A stretch of DNA of 64,000 nucleotides. Source: Strigamia acuminata. Its lineage: Eukaryota; Arthropoda; Chilopoda; Geophilomorpha; Linotaeniidae. The position numbers and the translations under genes are program-made. The stretch lies in assembly GCA_949358305.1 (NCBI GenBank), contig OX442315.1:23152427-23216426 (forward strand). The letters run 5' to 3'. Shown here piece after piece: positions 47,271 through 61,057 of this stretch; within the stretch, counting starts at the first letter, position 1; each line of letters starts with the position of its first letter. The notes under the pieces are model-generated. The model ran no database searches, was not told where the DNA came from, and saw only the letters and a program-made list of their open reading frames with translations.

Positions 47271-50200
47271 GTTGTATAAAAAAGAAAATGTGACGACCGT
47301 TTAAGATATGAAACGGCGTACATTTTGTATTTACAATTTAATTATTTATGAACAAGCATATTGAGTTTTTTTTAAAAAAATGAATAAATCCGTTTTTTTT
47401 TGGGGATTTCTAATACAATTTTACATCATAATGCCAGGTGCAGAAATAGCATTTCGCAATAGCAAATGAAAAGAAAAATGGTTTTCGCTTAGCTGTTATT
47501 GGTGTATTTAATACATTTTAAAGTTGTTTTTCAAACTGAAAATAGCGAAATTGGGGCGGTAGCCTTGATGGAAAATGTGTTTTGCCTTTTTTCTCTTTAT
47601 TTCAATTGTCAGCAGGTGAGGCAGATGACGACTCTCATTTTGATGATGGACTCTGAAAGTGTTCGTGGGCAGACGGGATGGTGTGCTTGCAGGAGCCAAA
47701 TCAATACTCCGGTGGAGATTTGGACTCTGTAGGACATCGTCATTATTTATCGCCTTCTTTACCTCTCCCCCTTCAACCCTTTTGATTGGAGAAAAGAGTG
47801 TGATATTGGAAATATCTCGCTTCGTGAAATGGGCATTGGTGAGATGAAAATAATAGATTTTTTTTCTCTTTTCTTTTTGTTAGTTTTGTGAAAAGAAAGA
47901 GATTGGAACTTTATGAGCGATTTATGAGGATGGGAAATGGAGGAATGAATAATTGTTGGGGAAAAGTGCACTTGGGGAGATGAATTAACTCGTGGCGAAC
48001 ATTATTAGCACTTTTTAAACATTTTTTATTAATATAAATACTCTACTTGTACCTGTTTGTTTATATGTAAGAAAATTGATTGATCAGAAACTGTTTTTCT
48101 TGTTTGCTGATTTTTTTGTCAGTTTGTTTATTCATTTTTTTTTTTATCTTTTTCTTTGTCCTCGTGCTTTAGAGATTATTGTGTTGATCAGTATCTGTAA
48201 ACAAGGCATGGCAAGCCGTGCATGCAAAATGGCAGATTAGGCGATTCTCTTACTTGGTTGGAGGAAAATCAATAAGAAAAAGCAAGAAAAGGAGGAGGAG
48301 TTTGAGGAATAAGAGAAAAGCCGTTTGCATATGCGTGTCTTGGATTCAAAGGGGTGACCTCAGCTTGAGTGGGAGGAAGGGGAAATATGCTAAACAACAG
48401 GATTAAGGCTCCTCAAGCAATTCCCTCGGTGTAACAATCGCTGGTTGTTATTCTTATAGCTCAAAGCTTTGAGGACTTTTTCTCTCCCCTTCCTCCTTCC
48501 TCCTTCGTTTTTTCCCCTTTTTTGTATTTTGTTGTTGAGTCGAAATCTTTCGGTAAAAGGGTTCTTTGCTCTTGTGCTTAAATTCGTAAATTCGGTGCCA
48601 TTAGTATTTTAATTATATTTTTCTTCCCTCCTGACTGAGAATTGCATTCTGTTGGCCCCATGTTGACCTTTTCCTTGCACTTGTATATATGTTAATAGAG
48701 CGGTTGGCATAATTGAGAATAATGGCCTGCTTGTAGGAAAAAGGAGAAATAAAGTTGGCGTTTTCAGAGTTTTACGAGCCTCGGTGTATAGGCCAAAGGT
48801 ACATAAAATATAAAGTATATTTATAATAGGTTTATGAGTTATGATGTTGTTAGTAGACGTCAGTTTGTATGGGGGTGCGGGAAATAGGGGCTATCGTAAT
48901 CAAAAACACGCACACATTGATATTTTACACAGAAATTATCATTTTACAAGCGAGAATTTCGAAGATTTACGACAAGTAATTTCATTTATTTTTGTTTTTG
49001 TTTTTTAAATTAATTGGCAAATTTAGTTTAAGTGAAAATGAAAATCTGTTAGAGGTATTTTCGTGGCAATCAGGTTGAAGGTAATTCCCTTTCTTTTACT
49101 ACTTTTTTCGTGTCACCGGCTGCCAGATTCATCCCACGGTACACACACCTGAAGTGAGTTGAGTGTTGATATTTCGCTACTTGTGCAATTGGTACGGCAG
49201 CAAGGGAGGGTTATGTCAATACTTGCTTTTTCAATTGACATTCGAAGCAGAAAAAATAGCCCCGTGCTCGCAAACTAAAGACAAGGCACCTGAGCGGATT
49301 TTTTTTCCCTTCTTCCCTTTCTCGCTCCCTTTTTCTTTCGCTTCCTTTTTCTTTTCGCTTCTGTTTCTCCATCTCCCTCTGCCGTTGCTCTACTGGCTGC
49401 GAATCAGCTGAGCAGAAAGATCGGAATAAGACTGCTCTTTTGGCGTCGGGAAATGCTTGGTCCCTGCAGAGAATGAAGATCCCAAAGCAAAGGAACCGAT
49501 GCAAACCAATGGGGGAGAACTAAGAACGAAGACGGGAATGCTTGCCTGCATGCCACCAATGCTGTGCACGAAAGCGTGATAAAGACAAGTTCCTAAGCAA
49601 GATGGCGTTGATTGAAACGGAAGTTTTTTTTTTTTTTACTCTCTCCCCGCCCACCCCGCGTTTTTGGTGGTAGTTTGGGGAGGTAAACGAATAGGGATTT
49701 AGGGATTAAGATGGCAATTGAAGTAAAAATACTAGATAATATGCGAACGGTTTATTTAATGCTTGGCATTTATTTAAGTGAGTAAATACAAAATTCCAGG
49801 AACTGGCAAATAAGTAAATGTTTATTCAATGACTAGCGGGGAAAATTGGTTTTAAAATAGTTGAGCATTTGCTTCAAATTAGGCTAATACGTAGTTTATT
49901 TATTGTAATTGTTTTGCGATATGTTTTTGCACTACTTATTAATTTAACATTTGTGAAAACAATTTTAGACGAAATTTCTTGAACTTGTGGTTTTTTTTTA
50001 ATGAGATTTTTTAATTAAACCACAAGATTACAAGATTTGAATGTATGCATTAAAAAATTGGATTTATAATTTATAATTTGAAACTTACATACTTGAATGC
50101 TTCTTATTTTGTACCAATAGTTAACTTCCGTTAGAAATATAATTTGAATTCTCTTTTTTGGTGATACACGAGTGGAGTTTAGTTTAATTTTGTATGAGTC

Positions 50201-50516
50201 TAGGTAATTTTTTATGAGGTTAGGCGTCCTTCAACTTACATACGTCACACAACAGAATGCAAATAGTTGCTTCACTTGCACAAAATGTAGCAATTTTATA
50301 CGATTGTTCTTTTTCTCGAGAAGTATTTAAATTGGAAATAATTCTACGCAGGTGCAGGATTGTTTAAGAGCAACGACTGAATAGCATGTAATTTGATCGG
50401 AAAAGCAACTTCTATTTTAGAAGACATGTGAAGTGTATAGTTTACCGCCATAATTATAAGGAAAAGGTTTATTTTATTTTAAGTGGACAAGTTTACGAGG
50501 AGGGAGTTTGGATTAA
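47271..50516. other. T-rich noncoding stretch, no gene recognised
   Basis: Contains a weak ratchet-like word at 47615|47616 (CAG|GTGAGG after a pyrimidine tract), pyrimidine tracts at 48480-48530 and 49290-49380, and T14 at 49624-49637. No exon is recognised. Confidence 0.5.
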
Positions 50517-50885
50517 ATGAGATTTATTCATTCCCGTGGTAGTAAAATTCTCGGTCTGACTTTATCAGCAAAAAGACGTTCGATAAAGTGTCTTCTTTTC
50601 TTTTGTCTTTTTCTTTTTTTTTTGCGAGACCCTTGGTGGTGCATAGTCCCATCGCCTTACGGTTCCAGTTCCCTCCGTCCAGATCAAATCGCCTTTGCGG
50701 CCATGGAGACTGAAGGGACGAGGAATGGACCCAAGCAACGCTTTGGGATTTTGGTGTGTGAGTATCTTCTGGCTATAACAGGAGATGAGATGCGACAGAC
50801 CGAAGATCTGACTAAAGCCTCTACTGATAGAATTTTGTCTTACGGTCTCGCCTTGTTTTTCTCTTCAAACTGGCTAGAATCATGA
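50517..50885 (+). other. 122-codon ATG-started open frame, coding status unclear
   Basis: The longest plus-strand frame in the window that contains no poly-T-derived tail. Residues 1-40 pass through a T-rich tract (Phe/Leu-rich), and the last 80 or so are balanced, coming from GC-richer DNA at 50630-50830. An internal ATG at 50703 sits in a near-ideal context (GCGGCCATGG). The pyrimidine tract ending near 50624 could alternatively be a 3' splice site for an exon starting there. I recognise no domain. Confidence 0.15.
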
Positions 50886-51708
50886 ATTTTGGAAGTTTTC
50901 TTTTTGAGAAACAGTACTTGGATCATGAATGCAAATAGAAATGTGTAAGCAAATATCAAAATAAAAGTTCCGCTTTTTTTTTTATCTCTCCATTTTTCGT
51001 GAGGAGATTGAAAATCAGAAGTTGGGATTTGAACTGTTTTTTTATTTTTTATTTTATTTTTTTTATTTATTTATTTATTTTATTTTATTTATTTTATTTT
51101 TTTATTTTAAGCTATTTGTCTTTCATTTCAAAATTGCATAATTTATGAAAAACTGGAAGGAATTTTCAAGCAAGGAAATTTTCTAAATTTATTTTTTTGT
51201 TAGTAAGGAATATTATGTTGCTTATTCAATCCACTACATAATTTGAATCGTTAGTGGTTTATTGTGACAAACTGCTTGTTTGAATCGTAAAATGTATTAA
51301 ATTTTCAGTGTGTCAGTATGTGTTGGGTTGTAGTAAAAGTACATATTGAATAGTTTGCTGTAGGTCTGTTTTGTGTTTCTATTCAAGCGACGTTTATGAG
51401 GGCATTTTGCAAGCACGAAAGATTATTTATTCAAGCTAGGAGCTTGTAAGTTTGCCTCGTAAAACGTCAGCCTTAACTTCAATAAAACGTAAAGTTGAGT
51501 TGGTGTTGTAAACGTCTTACTTGATTTGTCACAATACTTCTCAACAGCAGACCCCGGCAAAGATATATTGACTAAAAAAATTGACTCCCACCTGACACAT
51601 CAAATACAACTTTAAATTGCGTTAGGTGCCAAATGATTAATGCCATTTATTTATTTATTAGATGTTTTCCTAAAAATACATACACACATGTATACATATT
51701 GTATATAA

Positions 51709-51710
<2 letters not shown>
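50886..51710. other. Noncoding stretch with T-rich simple sequence
   Basis: An imperfect TTTA/TTTTA array occupies about 51038-51110. Nothing else is recognised. Confidence 0.6.

Positions 51711-51754
<44 letters not shown>
51711..51754. repeat. (TA)22 microsatellite
   Basis: Forty-four bases of uninterrupted TA, preceded by TA/CA-rich sequence. It is self-complementary, easily melted and likely polymorphic. Confidence 0.95.
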
Positions 51755-51757
<3 letters not shown>

Positions 51758-53329
51758 GGGGGCAAATTTTGTTTATTTTCTTTTCCAAGTGGTAGGATAG
51801 TTATTTTTGCATCCGTTTCCATGACGATGGCGTGTTTCCCTTGTTATCGTTCACTTTCCACTTTCCTCCTTTTCGGATTTAAAAGGTTTGGCACGGAGGA
51901 TTGGGAAAGAAGGCGCTCGTCTCAAAGGTCAGGGAGTGTCACCTGACATGTGAAAAAGGTGGCAAGCTAAGATTAGCATGGATTCCGTGCAGAAGTCTTC
52001 CATCAGTTTTGTACGGCTGGCGATTTAATTCAATCTGAAACCTTGGTTACGTATATCTGTGTCAGTTTTTCATTTTTTTTTCTTTTTCTTTTTTTCTTTT
52101 TTGCATTTAGTTATTTTGGAATGGAAAAGAGTCGGGGAGCGGGAAAATAGACTCGTTTCGGTGAATCATATCTTTTGGATATATAATCCTTTCGGTTCTG
52201 TCAAGGGCATGGTGTCATGGGTAATATTTTGTACAGTTGAGATGCGGTACTGTAGTTGAATAGAAGAGGGGGAAATAGTGTGTACGTTGGAAGCAATCTT
52301 ATTTGCGCGAAAGGGGTCTTGTAGTATGACAGGTGTTATCAGGCAGTGTGCAGATGGGTTGCAGGCATCCGCTTACTTGGGAGGTCATTGGGTCACGTGA
52401 CTTGGATGCTTGCGGTCAGAAGGGCAATGCAAAGAGGCTTGGTGTTCGTCTTGAAGAAGTCTACGGCTTGACATGGATTTTTCATCACGCATTGGAGGAA
52501 ATTAGAGCTGCAAGAAAGAAGAAAGGAAGAAAGTTTCAATATCTGTTTAATGTCGGTACAATTATACAGATATTTATTTGTAAGGTTTTTTTTTGTTGTT
52601 GCTAACTTATGTGAGTTTGTGATGCTATGAGGGAAGTGCATTATTTGCTGTGCGAGGCAAGATCCGCGTGACATGGCTGGGTCTCAGCTCAGTCTGAGCG
52701 TCGGAAGTGTTGGTTGGACGTGTGTCGATTAGGAAAAAGAAAAGGTTCCAAATGAACTGAGTTTATTCGATTGATAAAAGGTGTGTTTCAGCGGTCAAGT
52801 CAGTATGTTGCACGTGACTCTTTATACTGGCATTTTGTGGGAAGGTGTTTAGAAATGAGATCAAGTAGAAATAGCGATTGAATTATTTATTCCAGAAATC
52901 AATAGGTGGTTGTTGTGAAAGTCGATATTTCTTTCTTTCTCTTGCGAGCGCTTCTTTTCTGTGTTAGGTGGCGGGTGGGGAAGTGAAAGGCAATAGTATA
53001 TATAAGTTATATATACAGAAGAAAGTTTGAGATGGGGCATTAGTTTGGAGGTTTCAGTGATGGGGAAGAAAGTTGGAAAAGTAGAAGATTTGATGTGTAG
53101 TGTGTTGTGCGCACCTATCATTACATTGGATTGAGATTTGAGACTCAATCTTGATTTTTTTTCCTCTTCGTTTCCTCTTTTCTTTCTTTTTTCGTTGTGC
53201 CCAAGCTTTTCTTCGCCCATCTTTCCACCTGATCCCTTTACTACTCCGAAGTTGAAGGGCCACTCAGACTAGCTTTGAAAGTGGTGGCAAGCAAGGAAAA
53301 TAAGGAGGATGAAAAAGCGTGTGATGCGA
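51755..53329. other. Noncoding stretch with a perfect AT hairpin
   Basis: A 21-bp perfect inverted repeat lies at 52996-53016 (GTATATATA, AGT, TATATATAC). No exon is recognised. Confidence 0.5.
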
Positions 53330-54079
53330 CTGTTTGCAGGGCAGGAGGCGTTGGCACTTGGCAGTAGCAGGACGAACGAGTGCCACGACTCAAGCAAATG
53401 TCCTCATCACGGGCAGGCTAGAGAGAAGTGGAGCTGAGCGCGTGTGTGATGGGCAATGGGCGTATAGGTTTGATTGCGGCCGGCTTCTCGTGATTAAGGG
53501 GCCCACACCGATTACTGGCAATCGGTGATAGGACCTCGATGAACGGACCTAAAACGACAGCACGCGGGCGCCAACGCTCATGTCTCTTTCATCAAGGGAA
53601 ACGTAGGTGAAATGACCAGACCAAATAGCCCCTCTAGGCCAAACAAATTGGCCGGGGACGGAGCTTAAGAGGTGATGGTTGATAGGTTTGACCACTATAA
53701 TTTGTACCCGGTTGGTGGGCCATCCGCTATCTATCTGTATTGGATGGGTAATATAAAGTAGTGGAGAAGTAAGTAATCTGAGAAGAATGTGATGAGAGAG
53801 TCGTCTCGTCGTCGTCATTGACCTCGTTGCAGTTTTCCCTTATAATTAAGTGCAGTTGCTCAAGTTTGTTTGGGCTTCGGTTTTGAGACATGGCAAAGTG
53901 CCATAGCATGTGTGATGAGGAAGGTCACACCGCAGAAAAGGTACCATAAAGGGTTTGTGCAGCATTAAGCCATTTTGGCAGAAGGAGCGTGGGGGAAACG
54001 CTCTCTTGTTTACTGGCCATAGTTTTGTCCTCTTGGGCAATAGGTTAAGCCCGTGCAGACCATCAGGCCATCCTCTGCA
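53330..54079. other. GC-rich block of unknown nature
   Basis: Markedly GC-richer than its flanks. It contains small perfect inverted repeats at 53507-53526 (ACCGATT/AATCGGT) and 53890-53904 (ATGGCA/TGCCAT). A plus-strand frame is open from a TTTGCAG (53333-53339) to a TGA near 53529. It may be part of an old inserted element continuing into the A-rich tail at 54308-54363, or an exon/regulatory island. Confidence 0.25.
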
Positions 54080-54363
54080 CTCGTTTATGACGGAATCCAG
54101 TATGGGAGCTCTCTTTCGCTTAATGGACTCGACAGATCCGAATCCGGGGACCTACAGTACGTCTTATGTCGTCACACTCGTGGCCCTAAGAGCATAATGC
54201 TAAGAACTAAGAGCCATCGATTCGACTTTGTGACTCGTGTGCGTCACGCCATCTATCCAGCATGGAACTGCTGTTATTTCCTGAATCCTCATAGTAATGG
54301 AAGAAACAATAAATAAAATAAATAAAATAAATAAATAAATAAATAAATAAAATAAAATAAAAA
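54080..54363 (+). mobile_element. Possible SINE-like retroposon with A-rich tail
   Basis: The 3' end is a 56-bp array of AAATA/AATA units (54308-54363), the type of tail left by LINE-driven retroposition. About 165 bp upstream, GATCCGAATCC (54135-54145) matches the pol III B-box GGTTCGAATCC at 9 of 11 positions. I could not identify a clear A-box or a flanking target duplication, and no second copy is visible in the window. A plain simple-sequence expansion beside unrelated GC-rich DNA is the alternative. Confidence 0.25.
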
Positions 54364-57300
54364 TTTAATACGATCCAAAAAGTCATTAGTCGAAAGAAGG
54401 AAGGAACGTGAAATTGATGCAGTGTTAACACTCGTACATCCACCGATCTGAAATGGATATCTTATTTTCGTATTTGTAATTTTGGCAATTCGTTTGCATA
54501 ATGCTCGCTATTAATATGCACGAGCCGCGCGCAATGACAGTGGTCTATATCTCAATTTGTTCCTCCCGTCTGAACATTAATGTTGTGACGGAAAGAGGGG
54601 CAGATGCCTATGCTTAAACAACAAGTTTGTGAGGCGAGCGTATAAAATTGATGAAGCGAAAGTTTATACAGTGTTGCCATTACGTTGTCGGACTGATTAA
54701 ATAATGGCCGAACAAGTGATTCGTGAAATTATTAGATATTTTTCGAGCTGGTTTTATGAATAAAAGAGCAAGTGCTATTTTACACAGTGATGGGAAAAGG
54801 GTTTATTAGGCAAACGACGGCACGTGACGGTATTATGGGAATGAGGTAAAAGAGTAATGGTAATTTGAGTGATTAGAACTCATTATAGCAGTGCAATAAT
54901 GAATTAATTTTCATTCATCAAGTGAGAATGAGCTTTAGTTAAATAGTTACATGTCTTTAATTACTCGACACTTGGCGTTTTCCCCCGTTGGTGAAACGCT
55001 CTTTAGAGTGCAGACAGAATCTTGAGTCCAATTAACCATTAAAAATCATTGGATCACTCCAGCATGATTAGTCGCAGAGTGAAAAGCATTGCCTTGCGAA
55101 GAAGGGGTCGGTAGATGAGGATTGAACGCCCTGCTTAATGAGCACCACATTGGTCTGCTTCAGGCAAGGATTAAGAGTCCAAACAAATTGGCAGCAAGTG
55201 CAGGCAAATGGATTAGCTCAAATGTTAACTGACACTTGCCCGTTCAATGACTGACATGTTAAACAGGTGAAAATTTCCTTTTTATACCTAAAAACTAAAA
55301 AGAAAAAAGATAAAAAAAATTTATATACGGTATACTTTTTTTTTGCATGTCACTTCTCTGAAGTGAAACTAAAATCTGTGTAGGAAGTTTGGAGTGATGG
55401 GGTTAGGTCAATACAAAGATCACGTTGAGAATGCTTTTTCTATCGAAAATGTGACTAGCGCTGGACGACTTTCGACCCTCAAGTGGATGCTGTATGTATA
55501 CTTGCTTTTTCACTTATGTCACAAGTCTGTGGGGAAGTTTCGACTGAATTGCTGGCGATAAGTTTTAGACGATATAATATAAAAATTATAGGAAACGTAG
55601 TATCTAGGAATTCTCTGTTTTGCGGGACAGGTGCACAACCAATTTACAGTTTAATTTCTTCAATCTTGTTGTGTGTCATTTTTACCTGCATAAAGTATTG
55701 AAAGATACTTTTCTGCCTTTCGTATTTACTCTTCAATTTCTATGATTGAATGTAGCTAATGTATAAGTAAACAAACTACTAGATAACACGAAAGTAGTAC
55801 AACCGTGTGATTAAAACAAATCGAATTAATCTCGTAAATGTGTTGAAAGTATAAAGAAATTGTTCATATTGAGTCGAAAAACAGCAATTTTTTCACGTGG
55901 GGAATCGTTATTGGTAAACATTTTAGAAATTTAAATATTAGATAAATAAAAACCCGAATTTAATAAGATGTATCGTGAAGAAAACAACGACAATAGTTGT
56001 TTGTATTTATGTAGTCTTAGAAAGGATTTTGAAGGTGAAAAAAAATTATTACTTAAAGTATTTATACTATTGATAGAATGGAGCCTTAATGCATGTTTAC
56101 TTACGGAAGAAAACAGAAAGCTTGTTTCTTGGTCTTTTTTTTTGTTTTTTTTCCCTTTTTTCCCCCTCCCTTTGCTTTTATCAAACATCATATATAGATG
56201 GAAGTTTGTTCAAATTGAAACATTGAAAAAAGGAAAGAAAAAAAAGAAGTGGGAGGGGAAATCTTAATGTAGCAGAGGAGTCTTCGTTGGTCTTAATATT
56301 GTCGTCGGCCAAAGAGACTTTGCTTCATTCGAGCTAATGGAATTAGACGGCGAAGGAAAGCTATGAGGCAAGTGTTCCCTGCTGTTGCTGGTGTTGGTTT
56401 GAGTTTGACGCTGGCTCTGGCAGTTGAGTTTGTGCTCTTTATGACTGCCTAGCTTATATCCAAACAGCGGCAATCAATAGAGATGAGCGAGAGACTCCTT
56501 CTCCTCCTCCAACTTCCATCAAATGTCTTCTTCCCTCGGCGTGAGACATTTGTTGTATTTTCTCGATTGAAACCGAGCTAAAGTTTTCGCTACTGAGCAA
56601 GTTTACGAGTTGGCGAAAAAAAATAAAAAAAATAATAATAAAAAAAAAATATAAAAGGAGAAAAATAACTTTTCTTATTTTTTGCTATTTAAATAAAGAA
56701 TGTTTGCTTAAGAGCACAGCCTCAAAAAGTATGGTTCGGTTGGATATTAGATTTTAATATATTAATTCACCATCTGTGCTTAGAGCTGTGCTTTCAATAT
56801 GGCGCTGCTAGTACACGACATGCGACAAGACAATATTTTGAAAGTGCATCTACTGCGACTCTTCTATTTGCAACATCCTCTGCCTCATTCTCATCCTTCA
56901 TCTCACCACCCTCTTTCCCCCCGAAACTCTTTGCATAAAATATTGGAATGGAAATTGCCAGAAGTAAATTTTTTGTATGGATTTAGAAAGATGTATTTTC
57001 AGAAGAAATATTTTGATTAGTTTGAGGCTTATGGCATGTTAGTTTTTGTTTGGATATGTTTTTTTGTTTGTTTTGAAAAAAATGTTCTTATGTTTGCTGG
57101 ACATTAATAAATTAATTTGTATGGATTGCACCGGATGAAGTATATGTTAAAACAACTGCATAAGAAATGAGGAGGAAGATTATTTTTACGTGATTAGTCG
57201 GTTTGATATTTGAAGTAAGGTTACGAACAAGGGCAATTAGGAGGCGTTGCATGACGGACATGCGATGGGGAATAAATAAGACGGGCGATAAAATAATTAG

Positions 57301-60300
57301 GGCATATCGGTTTTTAGAACGGTAAGAGTTTGATGGGTTTGCTTTTAGTCTAATTAAACAATTTTTGCGAAAATTAGCAATTAATAAATGGAATTCTTTT
57401 CAAGGTGAGAGATTTTTGTAGTTTTCATGTTCAGTGAATGAGTGACGGCTGTGTGCAAGTTGTTTGGTGTGTTTGAAGGGGTGGAGTTGTGATTCGGGAG
57501 AAGCGAAATTTATTGCTATCCATGTCGAGGAGAAGGAAGGGAAATAGCAAATCCGGTATAGGAAACAAAGTCGCTAGTGTCGCTCGAGTTAATTGAAATC
57601 CACTCGATTCTTGGGTTTGGCCTCCTGCAACCAATGAGCGATCAGATAGATCGGAATAAAGTTTGGTCATGTGATGAGAGTTGGCACACAAGCGAATTTC
57701 TCGCTTGGCCCATTCCCCTTCTCATGCACCAATGGAATTTGTCTGCATGTCATTCCAATTGAAATTATCACTATGTTTGCGTCTTGTCGTTGCACCGCCG
57801 ACCTTGGATTGGGGCAAAAGTTTTGTTTGTGCTTTTTTTTTCCCTATCTTATTTGTAAGAATAAAAAAAGGGTTTTTATTTCATTTTTTGCTTTAAGATT
57901 TAATGATTTAAACATTTAATTCGTGTGAAATATGAAAAAGAAATATTGCTGCATGCTGCGTGATTGCTGAACATATTCAGCAGTATAAAGTGAAACTTAT
58001 GGCTATGAACATGGATAGAATTCATATTTTTCATCTTGGTGGCTGTATACTGTCGTCTATTGCATCCACTATTGCAATTACTGCACATGTTAAGTGAGAA
58101 ATAGGGAGCTGGCATCCCATTTAATGATGTTTTGTGTGTCATGTTACTTAACTTGTTGCTTGTACATTAGTATATGCTTGCAGAGAAGTGTAGAATGGGA
58201 TTGTTTATGGTGTTTTTATTTTTGTTGTTCAGAGTTGAACTAAAAATAGAAAAGGGGTTTAATGTCCACATAGAGGAATTATGGCCGTTTCTCAATTTTT
58301 CTTTTTTCTCAGTTTGTGTATGGTGACCGAAGCTTTGTATTTACTGTCTAGTGCTCTCAGTGTTGCGTTATTTGGCAACGTGCCCTGTTTCGGGTGTGTA
58401 ATACTTGTGAAATAAACGCTAACAAAATTAGAGATAGTTTTACGCGAATTTTTTCTTCTTTTACTTATCGTTTATTTATTTCTTTTTAAATTTGCTCTTA
58501 AATTTAAAAATATATATATATATATACAATCAACGGATAGTAATGAATTTAATGTCGAAAGTTTTAAATTTTTTTATTATAAAAAAATTAGAATTTTTAA
58601 AATTTTGGTTAAATTTTTTTTTTTTTTAAGTAAACACTTTTTTCTTGTCTTATGTATGTGTGATCGTGCATTTTGGAATTTCTTCTTTTTTTTTATATTT
58701 TCTTACCTTGGATTTATCTTCATTACTTTTCACACACCCATTCTTGCTGAACGAATAAGCAGTTTACTTTCCTTTGGAAAAGAAAGAATAACGAGGGAAA
58801 AAAATAACTGGCATAACAGGAGGCGGAGGAAGAGAGAAGAGGAGTCCAAAAAAAGGAAAAGGAAAAAGAAGAGAAAAGGCGAAAAGTATGGCCTCAAGCT
58901 GAAAATCCCCCGTGCTTGAACGACTTTTTTCTGTTAGTCGAAAAGTGGTGGAAGGAAAGGGAGAAGGATAGTAAGGCCGTACATCAGAATGGCCGATTCT
59001 AGGCCTCCATCCCCAGCACACGTGGACTCCCTTGGTGTGGGTGGAGTAGGGTGAGACAGGGACATATTTACAGTACCAGAAGGCAATCGATGCTTTATCA
59101 GGACGACATCGTCTCTTTTACGTTCTTATCGGGTCCGCCCAAGGTTGGTCGAGGAAGCTGTTGGGTGCACGTGTCGCCCTCCCTTAATGGTGGGATTTAT
59201 TCTTCCTAATTACCATTCTTGGTCCATCAGATAAGCTGGAGAATCGGTTTGTTATGGCGCTTGCACATCCTCCTTTTCCCTCGGTGTCTGTCTCTTTCTC
59301 TTACTCTCGCATCCCCATTCCATCCCTTCCTACCCCTTTTCCTTCCCCTAGCTGCAATGTGGTGGTTTGAAAACCTCAGAGTTAGTTATTTAGTGTTAGT
59401 GTGTGGTTAATGAGGAGACGTAAAGACCTTAGTAAGATGAGATTTCGATTGGCCATTTTTTCTCTCTTCGCTCTTCTATGTGCTTAATTATGAGAGAATG
59501 AAGGGTGGTAATAATAATGGTGTGATCGGCATTTGGAAAAGGTTTTCATGGTAAAGGGGAAGTTTTATTTAATTATTTTTATTGTGTGTTAGTATGGGTC
59601 GTGGGAGTTTCGGAACGGAATGCATTTTTTTGGTTGCGTTTCTTGACTCGGTGAACTTGACTTAAAGCTCCTTTCGAGTCTCTTATGAACTAATAAGATG
59701 TAAAAATTTTACAACTCTTTTCTGACTGCATAATTAGTTCATTGTAGCTGATGCCTCGTACCGTAAATCATAACGAGTTGCGCTTAATATTCAGTGGGCG
59801 TCGAAGAAGCGCTCGTTTCCCACCCTATCAAGCGACGTTGCTGTCTTTTTGGATGGAAATGCACCAGTTCTTGTGACTAAAATAAGTACACCGTCCCATG
59901 GCAGCGATTTGACGAGGGGTGTAACCCTTTGGCTCCAACGTTGTACATGCTTTTATTTATATTGGCAAATTGGCCGGGTAGAAAGGGTAGAAAGGGTAAA
60001 TCTCCCTCGAGAGAAGGCATAAGGTGGAGTGTGTGAGTGGTTTTGGATGAAAAAATAGTTTGCAGGCCGTCGTTTCCCTGATGGGTAGATGGATCACAGA
60101 TGCAATCAAGGATAAGTTCCCTAGGATGGGATGGAGCTAAAGGATAGAAGGCAAGAGAGTGATGCAAAGTGTGTTTTCTCTTCGGCTTATTTGTGTATTG
60201 ATTTCAAGTTTGGAGGTACAAGTTTTGCATTTTTTGCGATTTTTTGACAAGTTGAAATGTGTGCATTTGTTTGAAAAGTTTGTTTTTAGAAAAAAAAAAA

Positions 60301-60984
60301 AATGAATGAATTGAATGTGATCGAATTAATTTTTTTCTCGAAATTTTTTTTCTTTGTCTAAATTTGTTAACCGGTGGAAGGAAAATGCAATCATAGTTGT
60401 CGCAGCTGAGCAAATGCACCGACCTCTTGATTGAAATTTGCATCAATTTAGGCAAGTTTAGGTGTAAGTTAGGTTTTCTCTTTTCCCTTTGAAATTTAAT
60501 AAGCAACAGAAGCAGGTGGCCAATGTGCACCTCCGCATAGGCCATTAACCAATACCATTAGCTATAGAGTGGGAAACGTGAAGTCGTTTTGAAATATCCA
60601 ATTGCTCAAGTTGCAACTGATCCCCGCTGCTGGTCCACTCATCGACTGGCTGTTTATGGACGATAATTTTGGCGTCTTAGGCGTCGCAAGTTCCACGAGT
60701 CGCTGTTACAACTGTTATGATTATTGTTATTATTATTATTGGGATTGTTCACTTAAAAATGTATAGTGTGTACGTGTTAATTAGTGGTCAGGCTGTCGTC
60801 CAATGAGCGAAATATTAATCGCACTGTTTAGGTTCGGTATGTTGATGTCCTGGTGGTTGTAATAGATCATTAAGTGTGATCTGTCGACTGCCATCAACTG
60901 TGCTACATGCCATTACCACATCCGGCTGAACATTAAATTGCCCGAGGTATAACACACTGTGAAATAAGAAGTAGACGAAAAGTA
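54364..60984. other. T-rich noncoding stretch, no gene recognised
   Basis: Contains (TA)8 at 58510-58526, T13 at 58615-58627, a purine-rich tract at about 58845-58890, a pyrimidine tract at 59270-59350, a GGGTAGAAA duplication at 59976-59993 and A13 at 60290-60302. A GC-moderate patch at 57577-57762 is open but unrecognised. Confidence 0.5.
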
Positions 60985-61003
60985 AATGCGCGTCGTGCGC
61001 ATT
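60985..61003. other. Perfect 7-bp inverted repeat
   Basis: AATGCGC, GTCGT, GCGCATT. A short CpG-bearing palindrome that could be a dimeric protein-binding site. Confidence 0.4.
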
Positions 61004-61057
61004 AATTGAGGTGATAAAAGGATGAAAGAATTTCCTAGGAATAAATGCAGTTTTGTG

